From the NCBI GenBank assembly GCA_009927255.1, contig RFNJ01000130.1, positions 1 through 16,461 on the forward strand: DNA of 16,461 nt. Direction: 5' to 3'. The DNA comes from Pseudomonadota bacterium (GTDB lineage Bacteria; Pseudomonadota; Alphaproteobacteria; UBA2136; UBA6156). Positions 1-6,903 of this stretch are shown here, piece after piece (position 1 is the stretch's first letter; each line of letters starts with the position of its first letter). Under the pieces are notes generated by a model. It saw only the letters and a list, made by a program, of their open reading frames with translations, made no database searches and had not been told where the DNA came from. The position numbers were made by a program, and so were the translations under genes.

Positions 1-2
1 CC

Positions 3-28
3 CCGATTTTTTGATAGAAAAAAATCGG
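3..28. terminator. AT-rich inverted repeat, possible terminator
   Basis: Arms 3-12 (CCGATTTTTT) and 19-28 (AAAAAATCGG) are complementary around a 6-nt loop. It may end transcription of a gene to the left of the window. No U-tract follows on the plus strand beyond the stem, so the direction is uncertain. Confidence 0.45.
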
Positions 29-89
29 CCCAGCCATGCCCCGGGGTGACACCGTGCGAGAGTTTAAATGATGTGAAAGGATTGCTGTA

Positions 90-1106
90 ATGCGGCAGAA
101 TATGTTTACGCCCGATTTGGCGGGTAAGCGGATTTTGGTGACGGGTGGGGCGGGGTTTGTGGGGAGCCACCTTTGCCGCCGCTTGCTGCAACTGGGTGCG
201 GAAGTGATTTGCTTGGATAACTTTTTTACCGGCAGCAAGGCGAATGTTTTGGACTTGTTGGATAACCCGAAATTTGACTTGGTGCGGCATGATGTGCACC
301 AGCCGATGTTTTATGAGGTGGAGCAGATTTATCATCTGGCTTGCCCGGCTTCGCCGATTCATTACCAGTTGCACCCGGTGGAGACGATTACGACGAGTGT
401 GGTGGGGAGCATTAACGCGCTGGACTTGGCGATGCGCAAGAAGGCGCGGGTTTTGTTGACCAGCACCAGTGAGGTTTATGGGGACCCTGAGGTTCATCCG
501 CAGCCCGAAACGTATCGGGGGCATGTGAACCCAAATGGGCCGCGGGCGTGTTATGATGAGGGCAAGCGCTGTGCGGAGACGTTGTTTTGCGATTACCACC
601 GGCAATATGGGGTGGATGTACGGATTGCGCGGATTTTCAACACCTATGGCCCCAACTTGAACCAAGCCGATGGGCGGGTGGTGAGTAATTTTATTGTGCA
701 GGCGCTGCGCGGCGAGGCGCTGACGATTTATGGCGATGGCAGCCAGACACGGTCATTCTGCTACGTGACCGACTTGGTGGATGGGTTGATTCGGTTGATG
801 GAAATGGAGCGTTTTGCTGGGCCGATTAACTTGGGCAACCCGGTTGAATTTACGGTGAAGCAGCTGGCCGAAGAGGTGCTGAAACTGACGGGGAGCAAGC
901 TGGAGCTGGTGCACCGGCCCCTGCCCACCGATGACCCGACCCAGCGGCGGCCAGTGATTCGCAAGGCCAAAGAACAGCTGGACTGGGAGCCGGAAATTAG
1001 CCTGGCGCTGGGGTTGCAGGCCACCATTGGTTGGTTTAGGGCGCAAATGGCGGCGGAATTGGGCGGGGATGAGGGGCGGGTGACGCCGTTGCGGCGGCTA
1101 AGCTAG
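90..1106 (+). CDS. UDP-glucuronate decarboxylase-like NAD-dependent sugar epimerase/dehydratase
   Basis: Extended short-chain dehydrogenase of 338 aa, probably cytosolic, predicted to convert UDP-glucuronate to UDP-xylose using bound NAD for cell-surface polysaccharide synthesis. The Rossmann glycine motif GGAGFVG lies at residues 19-25, the catalytic serine region STSEVYG at 125-131, and the Tyr-x-x-x-Lys pair is Y155/K159 (YDEGK). The stretches HLACPASP and RIFNTYGP are typical of UXS/dTDP-glucose dehydratase relatives, and the length suits a bacterial UXS without a membrane anchor. The ATG at 90 follows AAGGA with about 8 nt spacing; an internal Met at residue 5 is a weaker alternative. 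The family is clear; the exact substrate is inferred from similarity to UXS rather than to RmlB or GalE. No sugar genes adjoin it in this window. Confidence 0.88.
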   Translation: MRQNMFTPDLAGKRILVTGGAGFVGSHLCRRLLQLGAEVICLDNFFTGSKANVLDLLDNPKFDLVRHDVHQPMFYEVEQIYHLACPASPIHYQLHPVETITTSVVGSINALDLAMRKKARVLLTSTSEVYGDPEVHPQPETYRGHVNPNGPRACYDEGKRCAETLFCDYHRQYGVDVRIARIFNTYGPNLNQADGRVVSNFIVQALRGEALTIYGDGSQTRSFCYVTDLVDGLIRLMEMERFAGPINLGNPVEFTVKQLAEEVLKLTGSKLELVHRPLPTDDPTQRRPVIRKAKEQLDWEPEISLALGLQATIGWFRAQMAAELGGDEGRVTPLRRLS

Positions 1107-1127
1107 TGCTGTGGCGCAGCTTTGGGG

Positions 1128-1156
1128 TTGACAAGGCCGTGGCTTGGCTTTAGATG
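1128..1156 (+). promoter_or_regulatory. Promoter of tRNA-Ala
   Basis: A perfect TTGACA (-35) at 1128-1133 is followed after 17 nt by TAGATG (1151-1156), then a GC-rich discriminator (GGCGCG) before the mature tRNA at 1165. A strong -35 with a GC-rich discriminator is typical of stringently controlled stable-RNA promoters. The -10 match is only partial. Confidence 0.55.
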
Positions 1157-1164
1157 GGCGCGTG

Positions 1165-1240
<76 letters not shown>

Positions 1241-1255
1241 AATTTTAGATTCTTT

Positions 1256-1382
1256 AGGTTCAAATAGCTCAGTTGAGGTTTTGATATGCGCACCTTTGGT
1301 GCGACGCACTTGCATGGCACGCAAGAGGTCAGCGGTTCGACCCGTTGGGTGAGGCTTTGCCTCAATACGCTTGGGTCCACCA
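1256..1382 (+). pseudogene. Decayed tRNA-Ala copy with two hairpin insertions
   Basis: Blocks of the tRNA-Ala upstream reappear in order: the D-arm block ATAGCTCAGTTG, the anticodon arm with CTTGCATGGC and GCAAGAGGTCAGCGGTTCGA, and the 3' block GCTTGGGTCCACCA (1369-1382). The 5' acceptor strand is gone. The 8 nt after the D-arm block are replaced by about 33 nt containing the hairpin GCACC-TTT-GGTGC. Four nt of the T arm are replaced by about 28 nt containing the hairpin TGAGGC-TTT-GCCTCA. The anticodon sequence survives but a functional cloverleaf cannot form. Confidence 0.85.
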
Positions 1383-1600
1383 ATGATTTCAAATATTTAA
1401 GTTTTTATCTCACAGTGTTAGAAATGCTTGGTGCCCCTTTAGCGCCCCCTTTTGGGGATGTTGTGATTATATGCTGCTGTTTGGGGCTTTGGGTGGGGGA
1501 TTTGGTAGATAATTGGGTGGTGTTTGTGTAATGTTTTGGTATGGCTTTGCATTTTTACGAGATACTTATTGCTCCGGAGGCGGCGGGGGGGAGGCGGCCT
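1369..1600. repeat. Direct repeat, copy 1 (tRNA-Ala end, spacer, 5' end of ATPase gene)
   Basis: This segment begins with the 14-nt tRNA-Ala 3' end, continues through the non-coding spacer (shared blocks TTTCAAATATTTAA, TGCTGCTGTTTGGGGCTTTG and GGGTGGTGTTTGTGTAATG) and covers about the first 20 codons of the gene starting at 1541. It recurs at 5917-6135 with scattered substitutions and small indels. The conserved spacer probably holds the promoter of the module, but no convincing -35/-10 pair stands out. Confidence 0.9.
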
Positions 1601-3766
1601 GAGGAGGTTTTTGCGGCGGTTTTGGAGAAGTTGAGTGAGGTGGCCGAGAATGTGCCGATAAGTTTGGAGATTCAGGGGCGGCGGTTGGGGACGCGGTTTA
1701 TGGTGGGGATTCCGCAAGCCCATGAGGCTACGGTGGGGAATGTGCTGTTTGCGGCGTTTAAGGAGGCGGAGTTTAATCGGGTGGAGGATTATGCCTTAGC
1801 TTTGCCGCCGGAGCGGGCGGTGGCGGGGTGCTGTGTGGAGACGCGCTATCGGGATGCGTGCCCGTTCCAGACGTATCAAGCTTTTGAGACCGATACGTTG
1901 GCGCCGCTGCTGAATTTGATTGGTGAGATGGAGGAGGAAGATGATGAGGTGTGGTTGCAGGTGGCTATTCAGCCGTTGCCGCACCGCTGGAGTTTGGAAC
2001 ACTGGGCGATGAGCCGTTGGAAAGGTTTGCCAAGTGTGGTGCTGTGGGGGCGAAATCTTTTCCAGCGCCGCCAAGCCAGCCGTGAAGAGCTGCTGGAAGT
2101 GGCGGATAAGAAGCGGCGTGGCACCCGGTTTTATGCTAACATCATGGTGGGATGTACGGCGGATAATGGAGTGCGGGCTGAAAAACGCTTGCGGCAAGTG
2201 CAAGGCATGCTGCGGTTGTTAAGAGGCAAAGCCAATGAGCTTTATCCTTTGAAAACACTGCGTGATGAGCCGTTTTTGCAGCGCTATATGTTGCGCCAGC
2301 CGCGTAAAGTTTTAGAGCTTTCTACCGCTGAAGTGGCGACGTTGTTTCACCTACCCGACCCGAAGGCGACGGGGCATATGTTGTATGTGCGTTCGCGTAA
2401 GGCTGAGCCGCCTGCGAACTTGCCCACCGAAGCCAAGGGCAAGGAGGTGTGTTTGTTTGGTGAAACGAATTATCGTAACAAACGGATGAGGTTTGGTTTT
2501 TTGCGGGGGGATCGGCGGCGGCATCTTTATATTATTGGGAAGTCGGGCAGCGGGAAGTCTAAGATGATGGAACTGTTGATTAAGAGCGATGTGTTGGGTG
2601 GGCATGGCGTGTGCGTGCTAGACCCGCACGGCGAGCTGGTAGATGATGTGTTGGCGTTTGTGCCGCCTGAGCGGGCGCAGGATGTGATTGTGTTTGACCC
2701 TGCCGATGGTGAATTTCCCATTGCTTTTAACCCGCTGGCGCAGACGGGGGGAAGCTATAAGGCCCAATTGACGATTGGGCTGATTGATATTTTCAAGAAG
2801 CTGTTTTCGGCGGAGTGGAATCCGCGTTTGGAGCACTTATTGCGGCATATTTTGCTGGCGCTGTTGGACACCCCGCATACCACGTTGTTGAGCATTGAAA
2901 AGATGCTGTCTAGTAAGGAGTATCGGCGGGTGATTGTGGAGAATATTCAAGACCCAAACATCAAGCAGTTTTGGGTGAACGACTTTGCGGGGTGGAATGA
3001 GAAATATACCAATGATGCGATTAATCCATTGATTAACAAGATTGGCCAGCTTTCTAGCAATGTGGCGGTGCGGAATATTTTAGGCCAACCCGATATGCGG
3101 TTTGATGTGCGGCAAGTGATGGATGAGCAGAAGATTTTGTTGATTAAGTTGCCCAAAGGCTTGATTGGCGAAGAAGTGACCAGTTTGTTGGGGGCGATGA
3201 TGGTGACCAAGATTTACCAAGCCGCAATGCAGCGGGCGGATATGGACGAGGCCAAGCGCAAAGATTTTTACTTTTACATTGACGAGTTTCAGAATTTTTC
3301 TACCGATACCTTTGCCAATATTTTGGCCGAGGCGCGGAAATATCGGCTGAATATGACAATTGCCCACCAGTACCTTGGGCAGCTGAATGAGATTATTAAA
3401 AAGACGGTGTTTGGGAATGTGGGGAGTATGGTGGTGTTCCGCACAGGGGCGGAAGATGCGGCGGTGTTTGCCGATGAGCTAGCGCCGCGCTTTAATGAGC
3501 ATGACATTATGAATCTTTCTACCCGTGATTTTTACGCCAAAATGAGTGTGGGTGGCGAGATGCAGGATGCGTTTTCGGGCCATACGCTGGATATGCCAAA
3601 GGCCACAACAAGCCATGCGGGGGCGATTGTTCAGGCTTCGCGGCAGGCCTATGCGCGGCCTGTGGCGGCAGTGAACCAGATGCTGGCCAACTGGAGCCGG
3701 ACGGGGAGTTTTAGTGCCCCAAGCACGACGCTGAATGTGAAGGAATTTAAGGAGCCGTTGCTATGA
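1541..3766 (+). CDS. FtsK/TraG/VirD4-like P-loop ATPase of a two-gene module (gene A)
   Basis: A 741-aa protein with a C-terminal ATPase of the conjugative coupling/DNA-pump superfamily (TraG/TraD/VirB4/HerA type). Walker A is GKSGSGKS (333-340), followed by DPHGEL (361-366), which is common in this group. Walker B is FYFYIDEFQNF (576-586) with the acidic pair D581-E582. The segment AEARKYRLNMTIAHQYLGQL (596-615) is the sensor/arginine region typical of TraG-like ATPases. The first 300 residues form a domain I cannot name; no transmembrane helix is evident, so it may be cytosolic or peripheral. The stop overlaps the next start by 4 bp (ATGA), implying translational coupling to gene B. No Shine-Dalgarno is obvious before ATG 1541, but the start is supported by the second copy at 6076, which preserves the same first codons. 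Substrate (DNA or protein) and role are unknown; no other secretion genes are nearby. Similar ATPases are, to my recollection, common in Patescibacteria (CPR). Confidence 0.8.
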   Translation: MALHFYEILIAPEAAGGRRPEEVFAAVLEKLSEVAENVPISLEIQGRRLGTRFMVGIPQAHEATVGNVLFAAFKEAEFNRVEDYALALPPERAVAGCCVETRYRDACPFQTYQAFETDTLAPLLNLIGEMEEEDDEVWLQVAIQPLPHRWSLEHWAMSRWKGLPSVVLWGRNLFQRRQASREELLEVADKKRRGTRFYANIMVGCTADNGVRAEKRLRQVQGMLRLLRGKANELYPLKTLRDEPFLQRYMLRQPRKVLELSTAEVATLFHLPDPKATGHMLYVRSRKAEPPANLPTEAKGKEVCLFGETNYRNKRMRFGFLRGDRRRHLYIIGKSGSGKSKMMELLIKSDVLGGHGVCVLDPHGELVDDVLAFVPPERAQDVIVFDPADGEFPIAFNPLAQTGGSYKAQLTIGLIDIFKKLFSAEWNPRLEHLLRHILLALLDTPHTTLLSIEKMLSSKEYRRVIVENIQDPNIKQFWVNDFAGWNEKYTNDAINPLINKIGQLSSNVAVRNILGQPDMRFDVRQVMDEQKILLIKLPKGLIGEEVTSLLGAMMVTKIYQAAMQRADMDEAKRKDFYFYIDEFQNFSTDTFANILAEARKYRLNMTIAHQYLGQLNEIIKKTVFGNVGSMVVFRTGAEDAAVFADELAPRFNEHDIMNLSTRDFYAKMSVGGEMQDAFSGHTLDMPKATTSHAGAIVQASRQAYARPVAAVNQMLANWSRTGSFSAPSTTLNVKEFKEPLL

Positions 3767-5418
3767 CGAGTGCTGATTTACAGGAAATTTTGGCAGCGGT
3801 TTCGCCAAAAATAGGCGGTAAGACCTATATGATACCTGCCCCTGTAATGACGGGTGCGGAGAGCATGCGCCACCGCATGGCGTTTATTAACCCCTATACC
3901 CTTTATAAGCGGGTGTGCGATGGGACGGGGAAGCCGATTGTTTCCATTTATTCGCCAGATAAGCCGTATAAGGTTTTTAGCCGCACACACTGGGAAAGTG
4001 ATGCGTGGGATGCGATGCAGTTTGGGCGGGCGTATGATTTTTCAAAAACCTTTGCCGAGCAATGGGATGAACTGAATGTGGCGGTGCCGCATATTGCTTT
4101 GTGGAATGGCGATACGAATAATGCCGATTACTCGCACGACGTGAGCAAGATTACCGATAGTTATATGGTGTTTGATGCGATGGACGTGGGGGAGTCACTG
4201 TACATAAATGCGGCGAACGACTTGGTTTCGTGTGTGGATGTGACGGCGATTGCGCAGGGGGAAATGCTTTATGAGTGCGTGATGGTGGACAATGGCTATA
4301 AGAGCTTTTGGTGCAGCTTTTGCAAAACGATTGCCGAGTGCGATTTTTGCTATAACTGCCGCAATGTTAAAAATTGTTTCGGCTGTGTGAATGTGGTGAA
4401 TGGGCAGTATTTGTGGTTTAACCAGCAGCTAAGCAAGGAAGAGTACGAGCGGCGGAGGCAGGCATTTTGGGCGCAGCCCAACTTTATGGAGCTGGCGCAG
4501 GCAGAAGTGCGAAAACTCATGCTTTCGCTCCCCCACAAATATGCGGATATTATGCAGTGCGAGGATTGCACGGGGCATCATCTTTTTAACTCTAGCCACG
4601 CGACGGATTGCTTTGAGAGTGGTGAGCTGGAGCATTGTTTGCATTGCCATGACTGCCGCAAGGCCGACCATGCCGCCTATGCGGGGAATTTGATTGTAGG
4701 CCCAAGCTATATGTATGAATGCCAGAACATTGTGGGCGGCGCTACCGCCAGCGCCTTTTGCTTTCTGTGTGCCGACGGCCTTGCGAATGCTTACTACAGC
4801 ACTGAGTGCTATGGCTGTGAATATATTTTTGGTTGTGTTGGGTTAAAGCGAAAGAAGTATTGCATTTTCAACCGGCAATATACTCAGGAGGAATATGAGG
4901 CGCTGCTGCCTAAAATTATTGCCCATATGACGGAAACGGGTGAGTGGGGGCGGTTTTTGCCAGCGTATGTTTCGGCTTTTGGTTATAACGAATCGGCGGC
5001 GGTGGATTATTTTCCGCTGGGTGAGGCCCAAGCCAATGAGCTGGGATGTAATTGGAGTGACTTTACGCAGCCTATTCCTAGAGTTGAAAAGCTCATTACC
5101 CGTGATTTACATGGACAAATGCCACGTGCCAGAGGGATGGGGGATGAGTTAGTGAATTGGGCGATTGAGTGTGCGGAGACGGGCCGCCCGTTCCAGATTA
5201 TGCCGATGGAGCTGGCGTTTTATCGGGCGCATGATTTGCCGATTCCGGTTGTTCATCCTCGCCAGCGCTTGCGGCAGCGGTTGATGCAGAAGAACCGCCG
5301 CCAGTTGTTTGACCGTACTTGCACAGCCTGCGGCACCCATCTTAAAACGACGTTTGCTGAGACGCGACCTGAACGGATTGTGTGTGAGGCGTGTTATTTG
5401 CAGGCGCAGGCGGCTTAA
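3763..5418 (+). CDS. Cysteine-ladder, probable beta-helix protein with C-terminal zinc ribbon (gene B)
   Basis: A 551-aa protein whose start overlaps the ATPase stop (ATGA). A CxxC pair series runs through residues 184-208 (CSFC, CDFCYNC, CFGC) and 266-298 (CEDC, CLHCHDC) and again through 333-358 (CFLC, CYGC). This spacing suggests stacked coils of a right-handed parallel beta-helix or chained metal sites. The motif FNQQLSKEEYE (219-229) recurs as FNRQYTQEEYE (369-379), exactly 150 residues later, so the core is internally duplicated. The C-terminus is a zinc ribbon: CTAC (520-523) and CEAC (541-544). It has no signal peptide or membrane segment. From memory, proteins with this FN-Q-EEYE plus zinc-ribbon layout are frequent in Patescibacteria, sometimes under the unhelpful name CaiB/BaiF; this needs a search. 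Function unknown; close coupling to gene A suggests a physical or functional partner. The stop shares TTAA with a convergent small ORF. Confidence 0.8.
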   Translation: MTSADLQEILAAVSPKIGGKTYMIPAPVMTGAESMRHRMAFINPYTLYKRVCDGTGKPIVSIYSPDKPYKVFSRTHWESDAWDAMQFGRAYDFSKTFAEQWDELNVAVPHIALWNGDTNNADYSHDVSKITDSYMVFDAMDVGESLYINAANDLVSCVDVTAIAQGEMLYECVMVDNGYKSFWCSFCKTIAECDFCYNCRNVKNCFGCVNVVNGQYLWFNQQLSKEEYERRRQAFWAQPNFMELAQAEVRKLMLSLPHKYADIMQCEDCTGHHLFNSSHATDCFESGELEHCLHCHDCRKADHAAYAGNLIVGPSYMYECQNIVGGATASAFCFLCADGLANAYYSTECYGCEYIFGCVGLKRKKYCIFNRQYTQEEYEALLPKIIAHMTETGEWGRFLPAYVSAFGYNESAAVDYFPLGEAQANELGCNWSDFTQPIPRVEKLITRDLHGQMPRARGMGDELVNWAIECAETGRPFQIMPMELAFYRAHDLPIPVVHPRQRLRQRLMQKNRRQLFDRTCTACGTHLKTTFAETRPERIVCEACYLQAQAA

Positions 5419-5531
5419 CTCCATACCACCCACCCCACCAGCAAGCCCATCAAAAAGCCCGAAAACGCACAAGCTCCAAACACCACCGCCATTTCGGGGC
5501 GGGAGGGGGTGTCAGTTGCCATATTGTCCAT
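5415..5531 (-). CDS. Small single-pass membrane protein (38 aa)
   Basis: Reading the minus strand from ATG at 5531, AGGAGAT lies just upstream with ideal spacing. The product begins MDNMATDTPSRPE and continues as a hydrophobic helix ending in GLLVGWVVWS. One transmembrane segment with a short polar N-terminus is the only visible feature. Its TAA shares the TTAA palindrome with the stop of the convergent cysteine-ladder gene. It lies directly downstream of the structured segment and terminator on the same strand, so that structure could act as its leader. It is inferred from ribosome-binding site, hydrophobicity and position only. Confidence 0.5.
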   Translation of the reverse strand: MDNMATDTPSRPEMAVVFGACAFSGFLMGLLVGWVVWS

Positions 5532-5553
5532 GTTCTATCTCCTATCGGTTCAA

Positions 5554-5581
5554 TAAAAAGCCTCCCGAATAAAGAGAGGCT
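5554..5581 (-). terminator. Rho-independent terminator (minus strand)
   Basis: On the minus strand AGCCTCTC (5581-5574) pairs with GGGAGGCT (5566-5559), with one mismatched pair near the loop, around a 7-nt loop, and is followed by TTTTTATTG. It would end a minus-strand transcript coming from the structured region above. Its first arm shares AGCCT (5581-5577) with the closing helix of that region, so the two pairings exclude one another. Confidence 0.7.
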
Positions 5582-5807
5582 GGGGTTAAGAACCGTGTTG
5601 AGACGGCGTGGAGCCTTTGGGCTTACGCCTTGGACATAGCACCACCACCCAGCCATATGCATGGCCTAGGATGTGCGCAATACACAAACAGCACCTTTCG
5701 TGGCGGTGCCTGCCACTCAACAGGAGGTTCTTATACCTCAAAGCCACCTTGCGGAAGCTTCAGGGTTAAAATAGACTGGGTTGGATAGGTACGCAACCCC
5801 TGAGCCT
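5577..5807 (-). ncRNA. Structured RNA or leader candidate, family not recognised
   Basis: A long-range helix closes the segment: plus-strand 5577-5581 AGGCT with 5803-5807 AGCCT, and 5582-5587 GGGGTT with 5795-5800 AACCCC, with a 2-nt bulge. Inside are several hairpins: 5605-5629 (GGCGT/ACGCC over GAGCC/GGCTT), 5652-5665 (GCCAT/ATGGC), 5672-5686 (TGTG/CACA) and 5700-5747 (GTGGC/GCCAC enclosing GAGGT/ACCTC). The minus-strand terminator directly after the closing helix sets the orientation. The size of about 230 nt and rod-like closure are compatible with a 6S-like RNA or an attenuator leader for the small ORF at 5531. I do not recognise signature motifs of 6S, tmRNA, SRP RNA or RNase P. Confidence 0.5.
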
Positions 5808-5833
5808 TAGAAAAGATGGTTTTAACAACTATA

Positions 5834-5855
5834 TGGGGTATGTTTTGGGGTATGT
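5834..5855. repeat. Two direct repeats of TGGGGTATGT
   Basis: Identical 10-mers at 5834-5843 and 5846-5855, with a 12-bp period, sit in an AT-rich stretch. They lie between the structured RNA segment and the third tRNA-Ala end. Similar G-rich pairs occur, as I recall, near integrases at tRNA attachment sites as arm-type sites. They could equally be an operator for the minus-strand RNA. Confidence 0.6.
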
Positions 5856-5916
5856 AACAAATCTTAAACTTGTTTATTGTTTTTGAATCAAAATAATAAG
5901 TAACGAGTGTGATAGT

Positions 5917-6183
5917 GCTTGGGCCACCAAATATTTCAAATATTTAATTCTAATATCTCAAAATCTTAAAAATGCTCGGTGCCCCTTTGGTGCTACCTTT
6001 TTTGGGTGTTGTGATTATGTGCTGCTGTTTGGGGCTTTGGTGGATCATTGGGTGGTGTTTGTGTAATGTTTTGCTATGGCTTTGCATTTTTATGAGATAC
6101 TTATTGCTCTGGAGGGGGCGGGGGTACCGCGGCCTGAACGGGTTGTGTGTGAGAGGTGCTATTTGAAGGCGCAGGCGGCTTAG
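5917..6183. repeat. Collapsed second copy of the two-gene module
   Basis: Positions 5917-5929 repeat the tRNA-Ala 3' end (one T lost), and 5930-6128 repeat the spacer and first codons of gene A (compare 1383-1600). From 6129 to 6183 the sequence instead matches 5364-5418, the last codons and stop of gene B. The junction falls in GCGGCCTGA, similar to GCGGCCTGA at about 1593 and GCGACCTGA at 5364. An internal deletion of roughly 3.8 kb between short homologies explains it. Similarity stops at the gene B stop codon. Confidence 0.88.
6076..6183 (+). pseudogene. In-frame fusion remnant of gene A start and gene B end (35 aa)
   Basis: The ATG at 6076 corresponds to the start of the ATPase gene. 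The encoded peptide begins MALHFYEILIALEGAG (gene A has MALHFYEILIAPEAAG) and ends RPERVVCERCYLKAQAA (gene B has RPERIVCEACYLQAQAA). The frame is open across the junction to a TAG at 6181. One half of gene B's zinc ribbon remains (CERC). It is most likely a deletion scar, but a translated micro-protein is not excluded because its start and upstream spacer are retained. Confidence 0.8.
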
Positions 6184-6281
6184 TTTTTATATGAATGTTT
6201 ATGGTGGTGGATTTTTTACCCTCTTGCAGGTTGCTGGGGTTGGGTTATGCTGGTTGGTGATTTATTTGGAAGGGGGATAAA

Positions 6282-6902
6282 ATGATGCTGAAAAGTAAAT
6301 TTTTTGTTGCCGTGATGGTATTGGCAGTGACGTTTGTGGTGCAGGCTTATGCGCAGGCAGCTTTTAAACTGGGGGACGTGGTGCCAACGGAGACGGTGCT
6401 GAATTTGGTGAGTGGGGAGAAGGCTACTTTGGGGGATTATCGGGGGAAGCCGGTGGTTTTGGAGTGGACGAACTATGAATGCCCGTTTGTGCAGAAGCAT
6501 TATGGCAGCGGCAACATGCAGCAGTTGCAGGCGGCTTATGTGGGCAAGGGGGTGCAGTGGCTGAGTGTGATGAGCAGTGCGGAAGGTAAGCAGGGGTATT
6601 TGGCTCCCAAGGATGCCGCGGCGGCGATTGCCAAGGCAGACTTTAAGGGCACGGGCGTGGTGCTAGATGCCAGCGGCACGTTGGGCAAGCAATTTGGTGC
6701 GGAAACCACGCCGCATATGTTTGTGCTGGATGCGGAGGGGCGCTTGGTTTACATGGGTGCGATTGATAGCATCCCCAGCTTTAACAAAGATGACGTGGCC
6801 AAGGCCGAGAACTATGTGAGCAAGGCGTTGGATGAGGTATTGGCGAGCAAGGCTGTTACGACTGCACAGACACGGTCTTATGGCTGCTCGGTAAAATACT
6901 AG
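6282..6902 (+). CDS. Exported redoxin/thioredoxin-like protein (AhpC/TSA fold)
   Basis: A 206-aa protein with a signal peptide (hydrophobic residues 8-22, cleavage probably near AYAQA) and a periplasmic peroxiredoxin-like thioredoxin fold. The active-site region is NYECPFVQKHY with C67; the resolving CxxC partner cysteine is absent. The cis-proline segment is TTP (142-144). A second cysteine, C202, sits near the C-terminus in YGCSVKY. This matches a family of bacterial redoxin-domain proteins with the WTN-CP-V motif, probably a thiol-dependent reductase or peroxidase; the substrate is unknown. AGGGGG lies 5 nt before ATG 6282; ATG 6285 is an alternative. It ends 1 nt before rmuC, so the two are probably cotranscribed. 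Confidence 0.8.
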   Translation: MMLKSKFFVAVMVLAVTFVVQAYAQAAFKLGDVVPTETVLNLVSGEKATLGDYRGKPVVLEWTNYECPFVQKHYGSGNMQQLQAAYVGKGVQWLSVMSSAEGKQGYLAPKDAAAAIAKADFKGTGVVLDASGTLGKQFGAETTPHMFVLDAEGRLVYMGAIDSIPSFNKDDVAKAENYVSKALDEVLASKAVTTAQTRSYGCSVKY

Positions 6903-6903
6903 C

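Noticed and set aside
753..1046. Minus-strand open frame of 97 codons inside the epimerase gene
   Set aside because: Antisense shadow of a gene with clear family motifs; no ribosome-binding site or recognisable protein pattern.
5577..5807. tmRNA, SRP RNA or RNase P RNA as identity of the structured segment
   Set aside because: I see no tag-peptide frame with matching tRNA-like ends, no GGTCAGG...GGAAGGAAGCAGC signature and no GAGGAAAGTC motif. A 6S-like RNA is left open.
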